From Sphingomonas montanisoli (GTDB lineage Bacteria; Pseudomonadota; Alphaproteobacteria; Sphingomonadales; Sphingomonadaceae), in NCBI RefSeq assembly GCF_008274695.1, contig NZ_VTOU01000004.1:186001-250000 (forward strand): a DNA stretch of 64,000 bases, in the 5' to 3' direction. Numbering within the stretch: the stretch's first letter is position 1; every line of letters begins with the position of its first letter. The notes below the pieces were generated by a model. The model ran no database searches, was not told the origin of the DNA, and worked only from the letters and a program-made list of their open reading frames with translations. This document shows, in pieces, positions 28,490-37,151 of the stretch. Position numbers and translations under genes: made by a program.

Positions 28490-29245
28490 TTAGTGCACCG
28501 CATTCCAGATCAGCCGCGCGGTCAGGCACAGGCAGATCGTGACAAGCACCGGGCGGATCACCCTTGCGCCGAAGCGCATCGCGGTGTGGCTGCCGGTATA
28601 GGCGCCCGCGATCGATCCGACGGCCATGCACAGGCCGAGCGACACGATGATCTGCCCGCTGAAGGCAAAGATGCCGAGCGCGCCGAGGTTGCTTGCGAAG
28701 TTGAACGCCTTGGTGTGCGCGGTCGCCCGCGTCAGGCCAAAACCGCGCAGCGAGACCAGGCTGGTCGCGAAGAAGCTGCCCGTGCCCGGCCCGAAAAAGC
28801 CGTCGTAGAAGCCGATCGCCCCGCCCACCGGCGCATAGCCGGTCGCGCTGATCCGGTGGTGGACATCATCGTCGGTCATCCGCGGCGAGAAGATCACATA
28901 GGCGACGACCGCGATCAGCAGGATCGGAACCAGCAGGTTGAGCGCCTCGGTATCGATCATCTGCACCACGATCGCGCCGACGCCCGACAGGATCAGGATG
29001 ATCAGCACCGTCGGCCAATAAGTCCGCCAGTCGATCAGCCCTTTGCGGCTGAAGTTCCAGCAGGCGGTGCCAGATGAGAAGCTCGACTGCAGCTTGTTCG
29101 TCGCGAGCATCGCGATCGGCGGCACGCCGGCAGAGAGCATCGCGGGCACGGTCAGCAGCCCACCGCCGCCCGCAATCGCATCGATGAAGCCGGCCACGAA
29201 GGCGACAGCGGTGAGGATGGCATAGGTTTCGGGGCCGAAATGCAT
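28490..29245 (-). CDS. TSUP family permease (TauE/SafE type)
   Basis: A 251-residue inner-membrane protein with about seven to eight hydrophobic helices and the family signatures [19 protein letters not shown] near the start and [14 protein letters not shown] in the middle. The family moves sulfite, sulfoacetate or other small anions outward; the substrate is unknown here. The ATG at 29245 gives the conserved start; 12 more residues are possible. It is inserted in the opposite direction between queA and tgt. Confidence 0.9.
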   Translation of the reverse strand: MHFGPETYAILTAVAFVAGFIDAIAGGGGLLTVPAMLSAGVPPIAMLATNKLQSSFSSGTACWNFSRKGLIDWRTYWPTVLIILILSGVGAIVVQMIDTEALNLLVPILLIAVVAYVIFSPRMTDDDVHHRISATGYAPVGGAIGFYDGFFGPGTGSFFATSLVSLRGFGLTRATAHTKAFNFASNLGALGIFAFSGQIIVSLGLCMAVGSIAGAYTGSHTAMRFGARVIRPVLVTICLCLTARLIWNAVH

Positions 29246-29327
29246 GGATCGATTGGTGGCGGAGTACCCCGGTTTCCGCAAGAGCCTCCGGGATGACGAG
29301 CAGGGGAGGAGGCGCTATGGGCGCGGC

Positions 29328-30464
29328 ATGACAAGCAAGCCCCGTTTCGACTTTCAGATCGCCGCGACCGACGGCAAGGCGCGCACCGGCACGATCCGGA
29401 TGAAGCGCGGTGATATCCGCACGCCCGCCTTCATGCCGGTCGGCACCGCCGCCACCGTCAAGGCGATGAAGCCCGCCGATGTGCGCGCGACCGGCGCCGA
29501 CATCATCCTGGGCAACACCTATCACCTGATGCTCCGCCCCGGTGCGAAGCGGGTCGCGCGCCTGGGCGGGCTGCACAAGTTCATGCGGTGGGACCGGCCG
29601 ATCCTGACCGACAGCGGCGGTTATCAGGTGATGAGCCTGTCGGCGCTCACCAAGCGTAGCGAGGAGGGGGTGGCCTTCGCCAGCCACCTCGACGGTTCGC
29701 GCCACATGCTGTCGCCGGAGCGGTCGATGGAGATCCAGCGGCTGCTCGGCTCCGACATCGTGATGGCGTTCGACGAACTGGTGCCGACCACCTCCACCCG
29801 CGAGGTGCAGGCGGCGGCGATGGAGCGGTCGATGCGCTGGGCGCGTCGATCGCGCGAGGGCTTCGACAGCGGCGGCGAACATGCCGAAGGCGCGGCGCTG
29901 TTCGGCATCCAGCAGGGCGCGCTCGACGAGGGATTTCGCAAGGCATCGGCCGACGCGCTGCTCGATATCGGGTTCGATGGCTATGCGGTGGGTGGACTTG
30001 CGGTGGGCGAGGGGCAGGAGGCGATGTTCGCCTGCCTCGATTATGCGCCGGGGCAGCTCGATCCGGCCAAGCCGCGCTACCTGATGGGCGTGGGCAAGCC
30101 CGACGACATCGTCGGCGCGGTCGAACGTGGAATCGACATGTTCGACTGTGTCCTGCCCACCCGCAGCGGCCGCAACGGGCAGGCGTTCACGCACAAAGGC
30201 CCGATCAACATCCGCAATGCCAAGCAGGCCGAAGATCAGTCGCCGATCGACTCGAGCTGCGCCTGCCCGGTCTGCGACCAGTTCAGCCGCGCCTACCTCC
30301 ACCACCTCAACCGCTCGGGCGAAATCCTCGGCGCGATGCTGATGACAGAGCACAATATCTGGTTTTACCAGGCGCTGATGGCCGACCTGCGCAGCGCGAT
30401 AGCCGAGGGGCAACTGACCGCCTTCGCGAACGACTTCCGGGCGGCCTATTACGGGGGTGGTTAG
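29328..30464 (+). CDS. tgt: tRNA-guanine transglycosylase
   Basis: A 378-residue TIM-barrel enzyme that swaps guanine 34 of GUN-anticodon tRNAs for preQ1. Motifs: [37 protein letters not shown] (base-binding aspartate), [32 protein letters not shown] (catalytic aspartate) and the zinc site [17 protein letters not shown]. The ATG at 29328 fits the family; the frame is open upstream. It works with queA in queuosine synthesis. Confidence 0.96.
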   Translation: MTSKPRFDFQIAATDGKARTGTIRMKRGDIRTPAFMPVGTAATVKAMKPADVRATGADIILGNTYHLMLRPGAKRVARLGGLHKFMRWDRPILTDSGGYQVMSLSALTKRSEEGVAFASHLDGSRHMLSPERSMEIQRLLGSDIVMAFDELVPTTSTREVQAAAMERSMRWARRSREGFDSGGEHAEGAALFGIQQGALDEGFRKASADALLDIGFDGYAVGGLAVGEGQEAMFACLDYAPGQLDPAKPRYLMGVGKPDDIVGAVERGIDMFDCVLPTRSGRNGQAFTHKGPINIRNAKQAEDQSPIDSSCACPVCDQFSRAYLHHLNRSGEILGAMLMTEHNIWFYQALMADLRSAIAEGQLTAFANDFRAAYYGGG

Positions 30465-30784
30465 AAGACGACCAGCCGCCCGCCGGCCGTCAGCACGCCG
30501 ATCGGGCCGTCGATATCGAAGCGGCCGGACGCGGCATCGCTGAGGCCCGTCTGGCAAAGCGTGATCCGCACGCCCAGTTCGACCGCGTCGTTGATCGCCT
30601 GGGCTATGCTCGGGAGACCGGGGGCGGGCGGTGTGGCGTCAGGGGACAGCAGCAACGACACGGCGGGGGCATGCGCGTGGAGCCGCGTCTCGTCGCCGAT
30701 CGCGGCGGAGGCGGCGGCGAAGGTGAGGGCGGCGTGGAGGCGTTCGGGGTCCGAGCCGGCGACGATCAACGTGAGCATCGGCAT
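30461..30784 (-). CDS. DsrE family protein
   Basis: A 107-residue protein with the DsrE/F fold pattern: [28 protein letters not shown] at the start, a middle helix, and [16 protein letters not shown] carrying the single conserved cysteine that handles sulfur in this family, then [15 protein letters not shown]. It may accept or relay sulfur. It overlaps the 3' end of the adjacent MoeB-like gene by 19 bp, supporting a joint sulfur-transfer role, and its stop overlaps the tgt stop region. Start at 30784 or 30778. Confidence 0.75.
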   Translation of the reverse strand: MPMLTLIVAGSDPERLHAALTFAAASAAIGDETRLHAHAPAVSLLLSPDATPPAPGLPSIAQAINDAVELGVRITLCQTGLSDAASGRFDIDGPIGVLTAGGRLVVF

Positions 30785-31515
30785 CCCGGATCCTTGGGCA
30801 CGGCAATCGTGCGGAAGCGGAAGGCGAGCGCGTCGATCAGCAGCAGCTTGCCGGTCGGATCGTCGCCGAACTTCGTGATGGCGCGCACTGCCTCCATCGC
30901 GGCGAGGCTGCCGAGAACACCCGTCAGCGCGCCCAGCACGCCCTGATCGGCGCAACTGATGTCGGGCCGGTCGGGATCGTCACCGACGAGGCAGCGATAA
31001 CAGGGCTTGTCGCTTTCCCACCCACGCCAAACCGACAGCTGCCCATCGAACTGGCCGACCGCCGCCGAAACGAGCGGGATGCGCAATGTTGTCGCGGCGT
31101 CGGACACGATCAACCGGGTCGCGAAATTGTCGCAGCCATCGACGACCACGTCGACCCCGCTCAACAGGTCGGCGGAGCTACGGGCGTCGAGCCGCACCGC
31201 CCGCGCGTCGATCGTCACGTCGGGGTTGGCTGCCGCAGCGCGTTCCGCCGCGACCGCAACCTTGGGTCGGCCGACATCGGCGGTCGCGAACAAAGTCTGC
31301 CGCTGAAGATTCGAGAGCGATACCGCATCATCGTCGATCAGCCGGATCGTGCCGACCCCGGCCGCAACGAGATATTGGAGCGCTGGCGATCCGATTCCGC
31401 CGGCACCGATCATCGCCACTGTTGCGCGCGAAAGCGCGGTTTGTCCGGCGCCGCCGATCTCCTTGAGGATGATGTGGCGCGCGTAGCGATCGAGCTGTTC
31501 GTCTGTAAACGACAT
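30766..31515 (-). CDS. moeB: HesA/MoeB/ThiF family adenylyltransferase
   Basis: A 249-residue E1-like enzyme that adenylates the C-terminal glycine of a small sulfur carrier such as MoaD or ThiS. It shows the start YARHIILKEIGGAGQ, the ATP loop IGAGGIGSPALQYLVAAGVG, the aspartate region IDDDAVSLSNLQRQTLF, VDGCDNF, and two zinc pairs (CYRC and CRC at the end). There is no C-terminal rhodanese domain. MoeB and ThiF cannot be told apart from this sequence; the symbol is tentative. The adjacent DsrE gene overlaps it. Confidence 0.88.
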   Translation of the reverse strand: MSFTDEQLDRYARHIILKEIGGAGQTALSRATVAMIGAGGIGSPALQYLVAAGVGTIRLIDDDAVSLSNLQRQTLFATADVGRPKVAVAAERAAAANPDVTIDARAVRLDARSSADLLSGVDVVVDGCDNFATRLIVSDAATTLRIPLVSAAVGQFDGQLSVWRGWESDKPCYRCLVGDDPDRPDISCADQGVLGALTGVLGSLAAMEAVRAITKFGDDPTGKLLLIDALAFRFRTIAVPKDPGCRCSR

Positions 31516-31580
31516 GGCTTCGCGCTTAGCCGAAAAGGATTGCCCTACCAACGCCGGTCAGATCGTATTAAGGCGCGTGG

Positions 31581-33500
31581 ATGAGTGACCGTCCCGAAAC
31601 TCCGCTCCTCGATCAGGCGCGAACCCCCGAAGAATTGCGCAAGCTGAACCCGGCCCAGCTCCGCCAGCTGGCCGATGAGCTGCGCGCGGAGATGGTTTCG
31701 GCGGTTTCGGTGACGGGCGGGCATCTGGGCGCGGGCCTCGGCGTGGTCGAACTGACCGCCGCGCTCCACTATGTATTCGACACGCCGAACGACGTGCTGA
31801 TCTGGGATGTCGGCCATCAGGCTTACCCCCACAAGATCCTGACTGGCCGGCGCGATCGCATCCGCACCCTGCGCCAGCCGGGCGGCCTGAGTGGCTTCAC
31901 CAAGCGCAGCGAGAGCGAATATGATCCGTTCGGGGCGGCGCACAGCTCGACCTCGATCTCGGCCGCGCTGGGCTTCGCGGTGGCGAACAAGCTGGCGAAC
32001 AAGCCGGGCCGCGCGATCGCGGTGATCGGCGACGGCGCGATGTCGGCGGGCATGGCCTATGAGGCGATGAACAACGCCAAGCAGGCGGGCAACCGGCTGA
32101 TCGTCGTGCTGAACGACAACGACATGTCGATCGCGCCGCCGGTGGGCGCGCTGTCGGCCTATCTCGCCAAGATCGTGTCGTCGGGTCCGTTCCTGTCGAT
32201 GCGCGAGTTCGCCAAGCGCGTGGCGCAGAAATTTCCCCGCCCGATTCACGACGCCGCCAAGCGGATGGACGAATATGCGCGCGGCATGGCGACCGGGGGC
32301 ACGCTGTTCGAGGAACTGGGCTTCTATTATGTCGGCCCGGTCGACGGCCATAATCTGGATCATCTTCTGCCGATCCTGGAAAATGTCCGCGACAGCGATC
32401 ACGGGCCGGTGTTGATCCATGTCGTGACCCAGAAAGGCAAGGGCTATGCCCCCGCCGAGGCGGCTTTTGACAAATATCACGGCGTTCAGAAGTTCGACGT
32501 TGTCACCGGCGCGCAGGTCAAGGCGCCGCCGGGACCGCCGGCTTACCAGAATGTCTTCGGCGACCAACTCGTCCGCGAGGCCGAGCGCGACCCGACGATC
32601 TGCGCGATCACTGCGGCGATGCCGAGCGGAACGGGCGTCGATCGCTTCGCCAAGGCTTTCCCCGATCGCACGTTCGACGTCGGCATTGCCGAGCAGCATG
32701 CAGTGACCTTCGCCGCCGGCCTGGCCGCGCAGGGTATGCGCCCGTTCTGCGCGATCTATTCGACCTTTCTGCAGCGTGCCTATGATCAGGTGGTTCACGA
32801 CGTCGCGATCCAGAACCTGCCGGTGCGCTTCGCGATCGATCGCGCGGGGCTGGTCGGTGCCGACGGATCGACCCATGCGGGCAGCTTCGACATCACCTAT
32901 CTCGCGACCCTGCCGAACATGGTCGTGATGGCGGCGTCCGATGAGGCCGAGCTGGTCCATATGACGCACACCGCCGCTCTGCACGACAGCGGGCCGATCG
33001 CGGTCCGCTATCCGCGGGGCAACGGCACCGGCGTGGCGCTGCCCGCGGTTCCGGAACGGCTGGCGATCGGCAAGGGCCGCATCGTCAAGGAAGGCAAGGC
33101 GGTTGCGATCCTGTCGCTGGGCACGCGTCTGGAAGAGGCGATGAAAGCCGCCGAACAGCTCGAAGCACTGGGTCTGTCGACCACGGTCGCCGACCTGCGC
33201 TTCGCCAAGCCCCTCGATGAAGCTCTGATCGAAATGCTCCTCACGAGCCACGAAGTCGCGGTGACGGTGGAAGAGGGCGCGATCGGCGGCCTTGGCGCGC
33301 ATGTGCTGACTCTGGCGTCGGATCACGGCCTGATCGACAACGGCCTCAAGTTGCGCACGCTGCGCCTGCCCGATGTGTTCCAGGATCACGACAAGCCTGA
33401 GAAGCAATATGCTGAGGCGGGGCTCGATGCGGAGTCGATCGTCGGCACCGTCCTCGCGGCGCTTCATCGCAACAGCGCGGGGCTTCCGGCGCGGGCTTAA
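31581..33500 (+). CDS. dxs: 1-deoxy-D-xylulose-5-phosphate synthase
   Basis: A 639-residue thiamine-diphosphate enzyme that condenses pyruvate with glyceraldehyde 3-phosphate, the first step of the MEP isoprenoid pathway. Motifs include [40 protein letters not shown], the ThDP motif [32 protein letters not shown] and [15 protein letters not shown]. Length is standard. It supplies IPP and DMAPP to ispA upstream. It diverges from the moeB-like gene by 65 bp. Confidence 0.97.
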   Translation: MSDRPETPLLDQARTPEELRKLNPAQLRQLADELRAEMVSAVSVTGGHLGAGLGVVELTAALHYVFDTPNDVLIWDVGHQAYPHKILTGRRDRIRTLRQPGGLSGFTKRSESEYDPFGAAHSSTSISAALGFAVANKLANKPGRAIAVIGDGAMSAGMAYEAMNNAKQAGNRLIVVLNDNDMSIAPPVGALSAYLAKIVSSGPFLSMREFAKRVAQKFPRPIHDAAKRMDEYARGMATGGTLFEELGFYYVGPVDGHNLDHLLPILENVRDSDHGPVLIHVVTQKGKGYAPAEAAFDKYHGVQKFDVVTGAQVKAPPGPPAYQNVFGDQLVREAERDPTICAITAAMPSGTGVDRFAKAFPDRTFDVGIAEQHAVTFAAGLAAQGMRPFCAIYSTFLQRAYDQVVHDVAIQNLPVRFAIDRAGLVGADGSTHAGSFDITYLATLPNMVVMAASDEAELVHMTHTAALHDSGPIAVRYPRGNGTGVALPAVPERLAIGKGRIVKEGKAVAILSLGTRLEEAMKAAEQLEALGLSTTVADLRFAKPLDEALIEMLLTSHEVAVTVEEGAIGGLGAHVLTLASDHGLIDNGLKLRTLRLPDVFQDHDKPEKQYAEAGLDAESIVGTVLAALHRNSAGLPARA

Positions 33501-33835
33501 GCCGTCCCCGGCTGCGCGAGCACTACGAGATTGCCGTCGGGATCGTGCAGGCGCGTGATCGTCGTGTAGTCGGCGGTCTCGATCTCGCCAGGATTCAGCG
33601 CGGCCACGCGATCCCGCTCCGCCCGCACATCGGACACGATCAGCGTCAATGTGCAGCGGCCGGCATTGTCGGCATTTTCGAACAGCTGGAATCCCGATGT
33701 ATCGCCATGATGCCATTCGGCGAGGCCGGGCATCGGGGTCGCGTCCGGGCCGCGGTCGAAGAGGGTCGTGAACCAGGCGGCGCTGCGCTTCAGGTCTGAA
33801 CAGCTGATGTTCGCAAAAATGGCGGTAAGGGTCAT
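33497..33835 (-). CDS. VOC family protein
   Basis: A 112-residue single-module glyoxalase-fold protein: [26 protein letters not shown] opens and [17 protein letters not shown] closes with the usual metal-site region. Proteins of this size are often dimeric small-molecule binding or resistance proteins. Substrate unknown. It converges on dxs with a 4-bp overlap of stops and diverges from the cupin gene. Confidence 0.78.
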   Translation of the reverse strand: MTLTAIFANISCSDLKRSAAWFTTLFDRGPDATPMPGLAEWHHGDTSGFQLFENADNAGRCTLTLIVSDVRAERDRVAALNPGEIETADYTTITRLHDPDGNLVVLAQPGTA

Positions 33836-33906
33836 GCGATCCTCCTGCTTCCCATTACGGGCCGCGCGCGCCTAGGTTCCCTCCAAACAGACCAGAGGAG
33901 CGGGAT

Positions 33907-34407
33907 ATGGGGGTGCGGCGCGTAGTTTCGGGGCAGGATGCCTCGGGCAAGTCGATCATCGTCAGCGATGAGGTGATCGAGCCGGTCGGGCTGACCGTGC
34001 CGATCTGGCGCGAGGATGACACCGCGGGCTTCCCGCGCGACGGATCGATGCCGCCGGTCAGCCGCTTCTTTCCGGGGCCGGGCGGCAGCCGCTTCATCAT
34101 CATGACCTTCCCGGCGAAGGGACAGGCCATCGTGCCTTCGAAGCCCGGTGAGATCGAAGCGAAGGTCGGCACCGGCATAGGCGACGTGATGGAGCCGGGC
34201 GGCGACGGTTTCCACACCACCGACACGATCGATTATGAGGTGGTGCTGTCGGGCGAGATCTCGATCGAACTGGATGATGGCATCGTCAAGCATCTGAAAG
34301 CGGGCGACTGCTTCATCCAGAACGGCACGCGCCACCGCTGGTTCAATCTTGGCGACGTCCCCGCGGTGGTCGCGGTGGTGCTGGTCGGCGGGCATCCACG
34401 GAGCTGA
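33907..34407 (+). CDS. Cupin domain-containing protein
   Basis: A 166-residue protein whose C-terminal 80 residues form a cupin barrel: HTTDTIDYEVVLSGEISIELDDG (first motif) and LKAGDCFIQNGTRHRWFNLGD (second motif with a metal-ligand histidine). The N-terminal part may bind substrate. It may be a metal-dependent dioxygenase or isomerase, but the reaction is not evident. AGGAG precedes the ATG. Confidence 0.83.
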   Translation: MGVRRVVSGQDASGKSIIVSDEVIEPVGLTVPIWREDDTAGFPRDGSMPPVSRFFPGPGGSRFIIMTFPAKGQAIVPSKPGEIEAKVGTGIGDVMEPGGDGFHTTDTIDYEVVLSGEISIELDDGIVKHLKAGDCFIQNGTRHRWFNLGDVPAVVAVVLVGGHPRS

Positions 34408-34472
34408 CCGCCGCGCATCTCCTGCATGGGGGAGCCTTCACAAGCGAGCTGGGTGCTGCCACAGCGCGAAGC

Positions 34473-34652
34473 GTGACCCAACCGCCCGCTCCGCCGCGTC
34501 GACCCGATATCGAGAATTGTTGCGGGCGCGGCTGTGAGCCGTGCATCTTCGACTATTACAACGCTGCTTTGGAGCGGTGGGAAGGCAAGATGCGGGCGTT
34601 GGGATTGGAACCGCCCGAGATCGAACGGGCGATTCCCGGGCGCCGGCGTTAA
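34473..34652 (+). CDS. Oxidoreductase-like small Cys-rich protein
   Basis: A 59-residue gene starting with GTG at 34473. The product has a proline-rich start (TQPPAPPRRPD), the cysteine motif NCCGRGCEPC, then IFDYYNAALERWEGK, which matches the short 'oxidoreductase-like' (PF09791-type) domain. The four cysteines suggest metal or redox function. Its TAA stop overlaps the fliO stop on the other strand within the same TTAA. It follows the cupin gene by 65 bp. Confidence 0.78.
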   Translation: MTQPPAPPRRPDIENCCGRGCEPCIFDYYNAALERWEGKMRALGLEPPEIERAIPGRRR

Positions 34653-34936
34653 ATCTCGTCCGGCAGCACGAACACACCGTCGGCGGGCGCTTCGGCCAGC
34701 TTCTCGATCTTGCCGCGCGAGATGGAGACGAGGATCTGCTTGTTGGCGAACTCGATCACTGCGATGCGGCCGGTCGCGCCCATCGGCATCGCATCGACGA
34801 CCTTGATCGCCCGCGTGCGATTGCCGCCGATTGCCATGCCGGGCTGCATCCGGCGCCACAGCCAGAGCGAGCCATAAGCCAGGCCCGCCACCAGCGGGAC
34901 CAGGATCAGCAGTTTCAGGACATATTCGAAGATCAT
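34649..34936 (-). CDS. fliO: Flagellar biosynthetic protein FliO
   Basis: A 95-residue protein with one N-terminal membrane helix (VLKLLILVPLVAGLAYGSLWLW) and a small cytoplasmic domain with the FliO pattern (IKVVDAMPMGATGRIAVIEFANKQILVSIS). FliO helps assemble the FliP ring of the flagellar export gate. It is last in fliM-fliN-fliO, after a 32-bp gap; fliP, which usually follows, is missing here and must be elsewhere. Confidence 0.86.
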   Translation of the reverse strand: MIFEYVLKLLILVPLVAGLAYGSLWLWRRMQPGMAIGGNRTRAIKVVDAMPMGATGRIAVIEFANKQILVSISRGKIEKLAEAPADGVFVLPDEI

Positions 34937-34968
34937 CGCGTCCGCTCAATAAGCGGTCGCGACAGGTG

Positions 34969-35292
34969 TCACGACCGGCGTTCGATACCCGACAGTCGCG
35001 CATCGGCGGCGACCACGTCGACCACCCTTATCCCGAACTTTCCGTTGACTGTCACTACCTCGCCCTTGGCGACGAGGGTGCCGTTAACGAGGATGTCGAG
35101 CAGCTCATTCGCCTGACGATCGAGCTCGACGACGCTGCCGGCGCCCAGATCCATCAGGTCGGCGAGGCGCATCGACGTGCTGCCTACTTCGACCGACAGA
35201 CGCAGCGGGATATCCTGCAAAAGCCGATAATTGGCGCGCTCGCCCAGCTCGATGCCGGCGGCGACACTGGGAACATCGGACATATCGGTCAT
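34969..35292 (-). CDS. fliN: Flagellar motor switch protein FliN
   Basis: A 107-residue SpoA-domain protein of the C-ring: LLQDIPLRLSVEVGSTSMRLADLMDLGAGSVVELDR followed by VNGTLVAKGEVVTVNGKFGIRVVDV. It forms the lower C-ring with FliM and helps dock FliH-FliI. The ATG at 35292 overlaps the fliM stop as ATGA; the open frame upstream lies within fliM. Confidence 0.95.
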   Translation of the reverse strand: MTDMSDVPSVAAGIELGERANYRLLQDIPLRLSVEVGSTSMRLADLMDLGAGSVVELDRQANELLDILVNGTLVAKGEVVTVNGKFGIRVVDVVAADARLSGIERRS

Positions 35293-36272
35293 TTCAACAG
35301 GCCTTTTCCAATATCTTCGATCATCATGGCGACGCGCCCTTCCTGCTCGCCGATCGTGCCTTCCCCAAAGCGGCGGTTGCCGACGAGGAGGGGGATCGAG
35401 TTGGCGAGCTTGATCGGGATGACGTCGCCGGGCTTGAGCGCCATCAGTTGCGCCACGGTGATTTCGGGTCGCGCCAGCACCGAGCGGACGGGCAGGGTGA
35501 CGTTTTCGAGCGCGGAGGCGAGCTTGCCGCGCCACTCGTTGTCGTCATTTTCGGGATCCTCGTGGACCCGCGCGGTCAGTTCGGCCTCGATGGGCTGGAG
35601 CGCGGCGAGTGGATAGAGGATTTCGATCCGGGTCGAACGCGACATGCCGGGCTTGAGCGAGAAGCTCTGCACGACCACCGTCTCGTCGGGGCGCATCATG
35701 CTGGCGAAGGCCGGGTTGGTCTCGTGACCGGCGGGCTTGAATTCGAGCGGGTAGAGCTCTGCCCAGGTGCGGGTGAGGACATCGGTGATCGCGGTGACGA
35801 TGCGGGTGAGCAGGCGCTCCTCCGATGGCGTGAACTCTTCCGATTTGTGGGTCAGGCCGTTGCCGGTTCCGCCGTAGAAGGTGTCGACCATGTTGCTGAT
35901 GAACGCGGGTTCGATCGCGATCATCATATTGCCCTTCATCGGGCGCAGCCGAAACATGTTCAGGCTCATATAATCGGGCTGGTTGCGCTGCCATTCCTCG
36001 AAACGGCGGCATTCCAGGGGATCGGCCTCGACGCGGGTCCGCGCCTGGGCGATCGGCTCGATCACGTCGCGCAGGCGGCGGGCGAGTTTCTCGTTCATCC
36101 GCTCGACGAGCGAAAGATCGGCGTGCGGGCGCTCCTTGGCGGCGCCGAGCGGGAAGACCGAGGCGCTACCGTCGATCGCAGCCGCAGGCGTCGGATCGAT
36201 CGAGATGTCGCTCAATTCGTCCATAAGCGCGGCGACTTCGTCACCCGAGAGGCTGTTGCTGGCGCGCGTCAT
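35289..36272 (-). CDS. fliM: Flagellar motor switch protein FliM
   Basis: A 327-residue C-ring protein. The N-terminal part includes a short acidic segment with SGDEVAALMDELS, close to the CheY-P-binding EIDALL type motif. The middle domain holds YGGTGNG and the C-terminal SpoA domain holds VTLPVRSVLARPEITVAQLMALKPGDVIPI. It controls rotation direction. It is the first gene after the fliL terminator, so it needs its own promoter in 36273-36473; I see only a GTTAAC half-site at 36332 there. Confidence 0.94.
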   Translation of the reverse strand: MTRASNSLSGDEVAALMDELSDISIDPTPAAAIDGSASVFPLGAAKERPHADLSLVERMNEKLARRLRDVIEPIAQARTRVEADPLECRRFEEWQRNQPDYMSLNMFRLRPMKGNMMIAIEPAFISNMVDTFYGGTGNGLTHKSEEFTPSEERLLTRIVTAITDVLTRTWAELYPLEFKPAGHETNPAFASMMRPDETVVVQSFSLKPGMSRSTRIEILYPLAALQPIEAELTARVHEDPENDDNEWRGKLASALENVTLPVRSVLARPEITVAQLMALKPGDVIPIKLANSIPLLVGNRRFGEGTIGEQEGRVAMMIEDIGKGLLK

Positions 36273-36374
36273 GTTGGTGAGGAGATGCCCTGCCTGAGTC
36301 GTCTTGTCGGACTCACCTCTACGCGAGCGTGGTTAACAAATTGGTTGTGGGCGGATGGCCGGTCCGATCCTCAT

Positions 36375-36460
36375 TCGTCATCCCAGCGAAAGCTGAGATC
36401 TCTGGAGATGAGGGGACCGCTGGAGCCTCACGAGATACCAGCTTCCGCTGGAATGACGGG
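36375..36460. repeat. Palindromic intergenic repeat (GTCATCCC family)
   Basis: Arms CGTCATCCCAGCGAAAGCTG (from 36376) and the inverted CCAGCTTCCGCTGGAATGACG (to 36458), with imperfect pairing in the middle. It lies between the fliL terminator and fliM. Confidence 0.85.
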
Positions 36461-36473
36461 GTGAGAGGCGCCG

Positions 36474-36512
36474 CAAAAGAAAAAGGCCGGCTCGCCTTCG
36501 CGAACCGGCCTC
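36474..36512 (-). terminator. Rho-independent terminator after fliL
   Basis: GGCCGG (36485-36490) pairs with CCGGCC (36505-36510), with an inner TCGC-cttc-GCGA stem. On the minus strand the hairpin is followed by TTTTTCTTTTG. It lies 23 bp after the fliL stop and ends the flbD-fliE-to-fliL unit. Confidence 0.88.
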
Positions 36513-36534
36513 TCAAAATCGGTTGTGGATCGAT

Positions 36535-37137
36535 TTACTGGACAACCAGGCTGGTGAAATAGACATTGTCCACGCCACCGAAACCCTCATGCTGGCGCAG
36601 CACGTTGTTGATCGTGTCCTTGAGTGCCTTCTGAAGCTTCAGTTTGCCCTCGGGCGTCTGAATGCTGAACGCGTCCTGATCGGCCAGGGTCATCAGAACA
36701 GCCGAGCGGATCGGCATTTCGTCGTTCTTGATATTGTCGAGAACCTTCGCGTCATAATAGGTCGAGATGCCGAGACCGACCTGAGCGAAGCCATCCGAAT
36801 CGCGCAGGTTCGACGTGAACGGCTGCTCGAACGTATAATAGGTCGCCTTATATTTGGTCGGATCGGGCGACTTGTCGCTTTCGATGCCGTCCGAAGGCAG
36901 CGACGTCTTTTCGCCGCCATGGCCTTCCTCGGCGCCTTCCTTCTTGACGAGTTTGGGCGCGTTGGGATCTTCGGGTTCTTCCTTGGGATGCGCGCCGCCG
37001 GCCAGGCCCGCGCCGGCCGCATAAAGGCCCGCGCCGACACCCCCGCCGATCAGCACCAAGGCTGCGACGAGCATCATCAGGATCTTCATCATCCCGCCCT
37101 TCTTCTTGGGCTTGGGGGCGGCTGCTGCATCGGCCAT
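36535..37137 (-). CDS. fliL: Flagellar basal body-associated protein FliL
   Basis: A 200-residue single-pass membrane protein: lysine-rich cytoplasmic start, a helix at about residues 16-45 (MMKILMMLVAALVLIGGGVGAGLY), a charged linker and a periplasmic domain with YYTFEQPFTSNLRDSDGFAQVGLGISTYYD and the closing FTSLVVQ. FliL surrounds the stator units and supports motor torque. It lies 14 bp after fliK and ends the long unit at a terminator. Confidence 0.93.
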   Translation of the reverse strand: MADAAAAPKPKKKGGMMKILMMLVAALVLIGGGVGAGLYAAGAGLAGGAHPKEEPEDPNAPKLVKKEGAEEGHGGEKTSLPSDGIESDKSPDPTKYKATYYTFEQPFTSNLRDSDGFAQVGLGISTYYDAKVLDNIKNDEMPIRSAVLMTLADQDAFSIQTPEGKLKLQKALKDTINNVLRQHEGFGGVDNVYFTSLVVQ

Positions 37138-37151
37138 CGGCTTACATCCCG

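Noticed and set aside
34541-35116. 191-codon plus-strand frame over fliO and fliN
   Set aside because: fliO and fliN on the minus strand are clear homologues; the plus frame is a composition shadow.
36332-36346. CtrA site before fliM
   Set aside because: Only one TTAA half (GTTAAC) is present; the partner seven bases away matches at no more than two of four positions.
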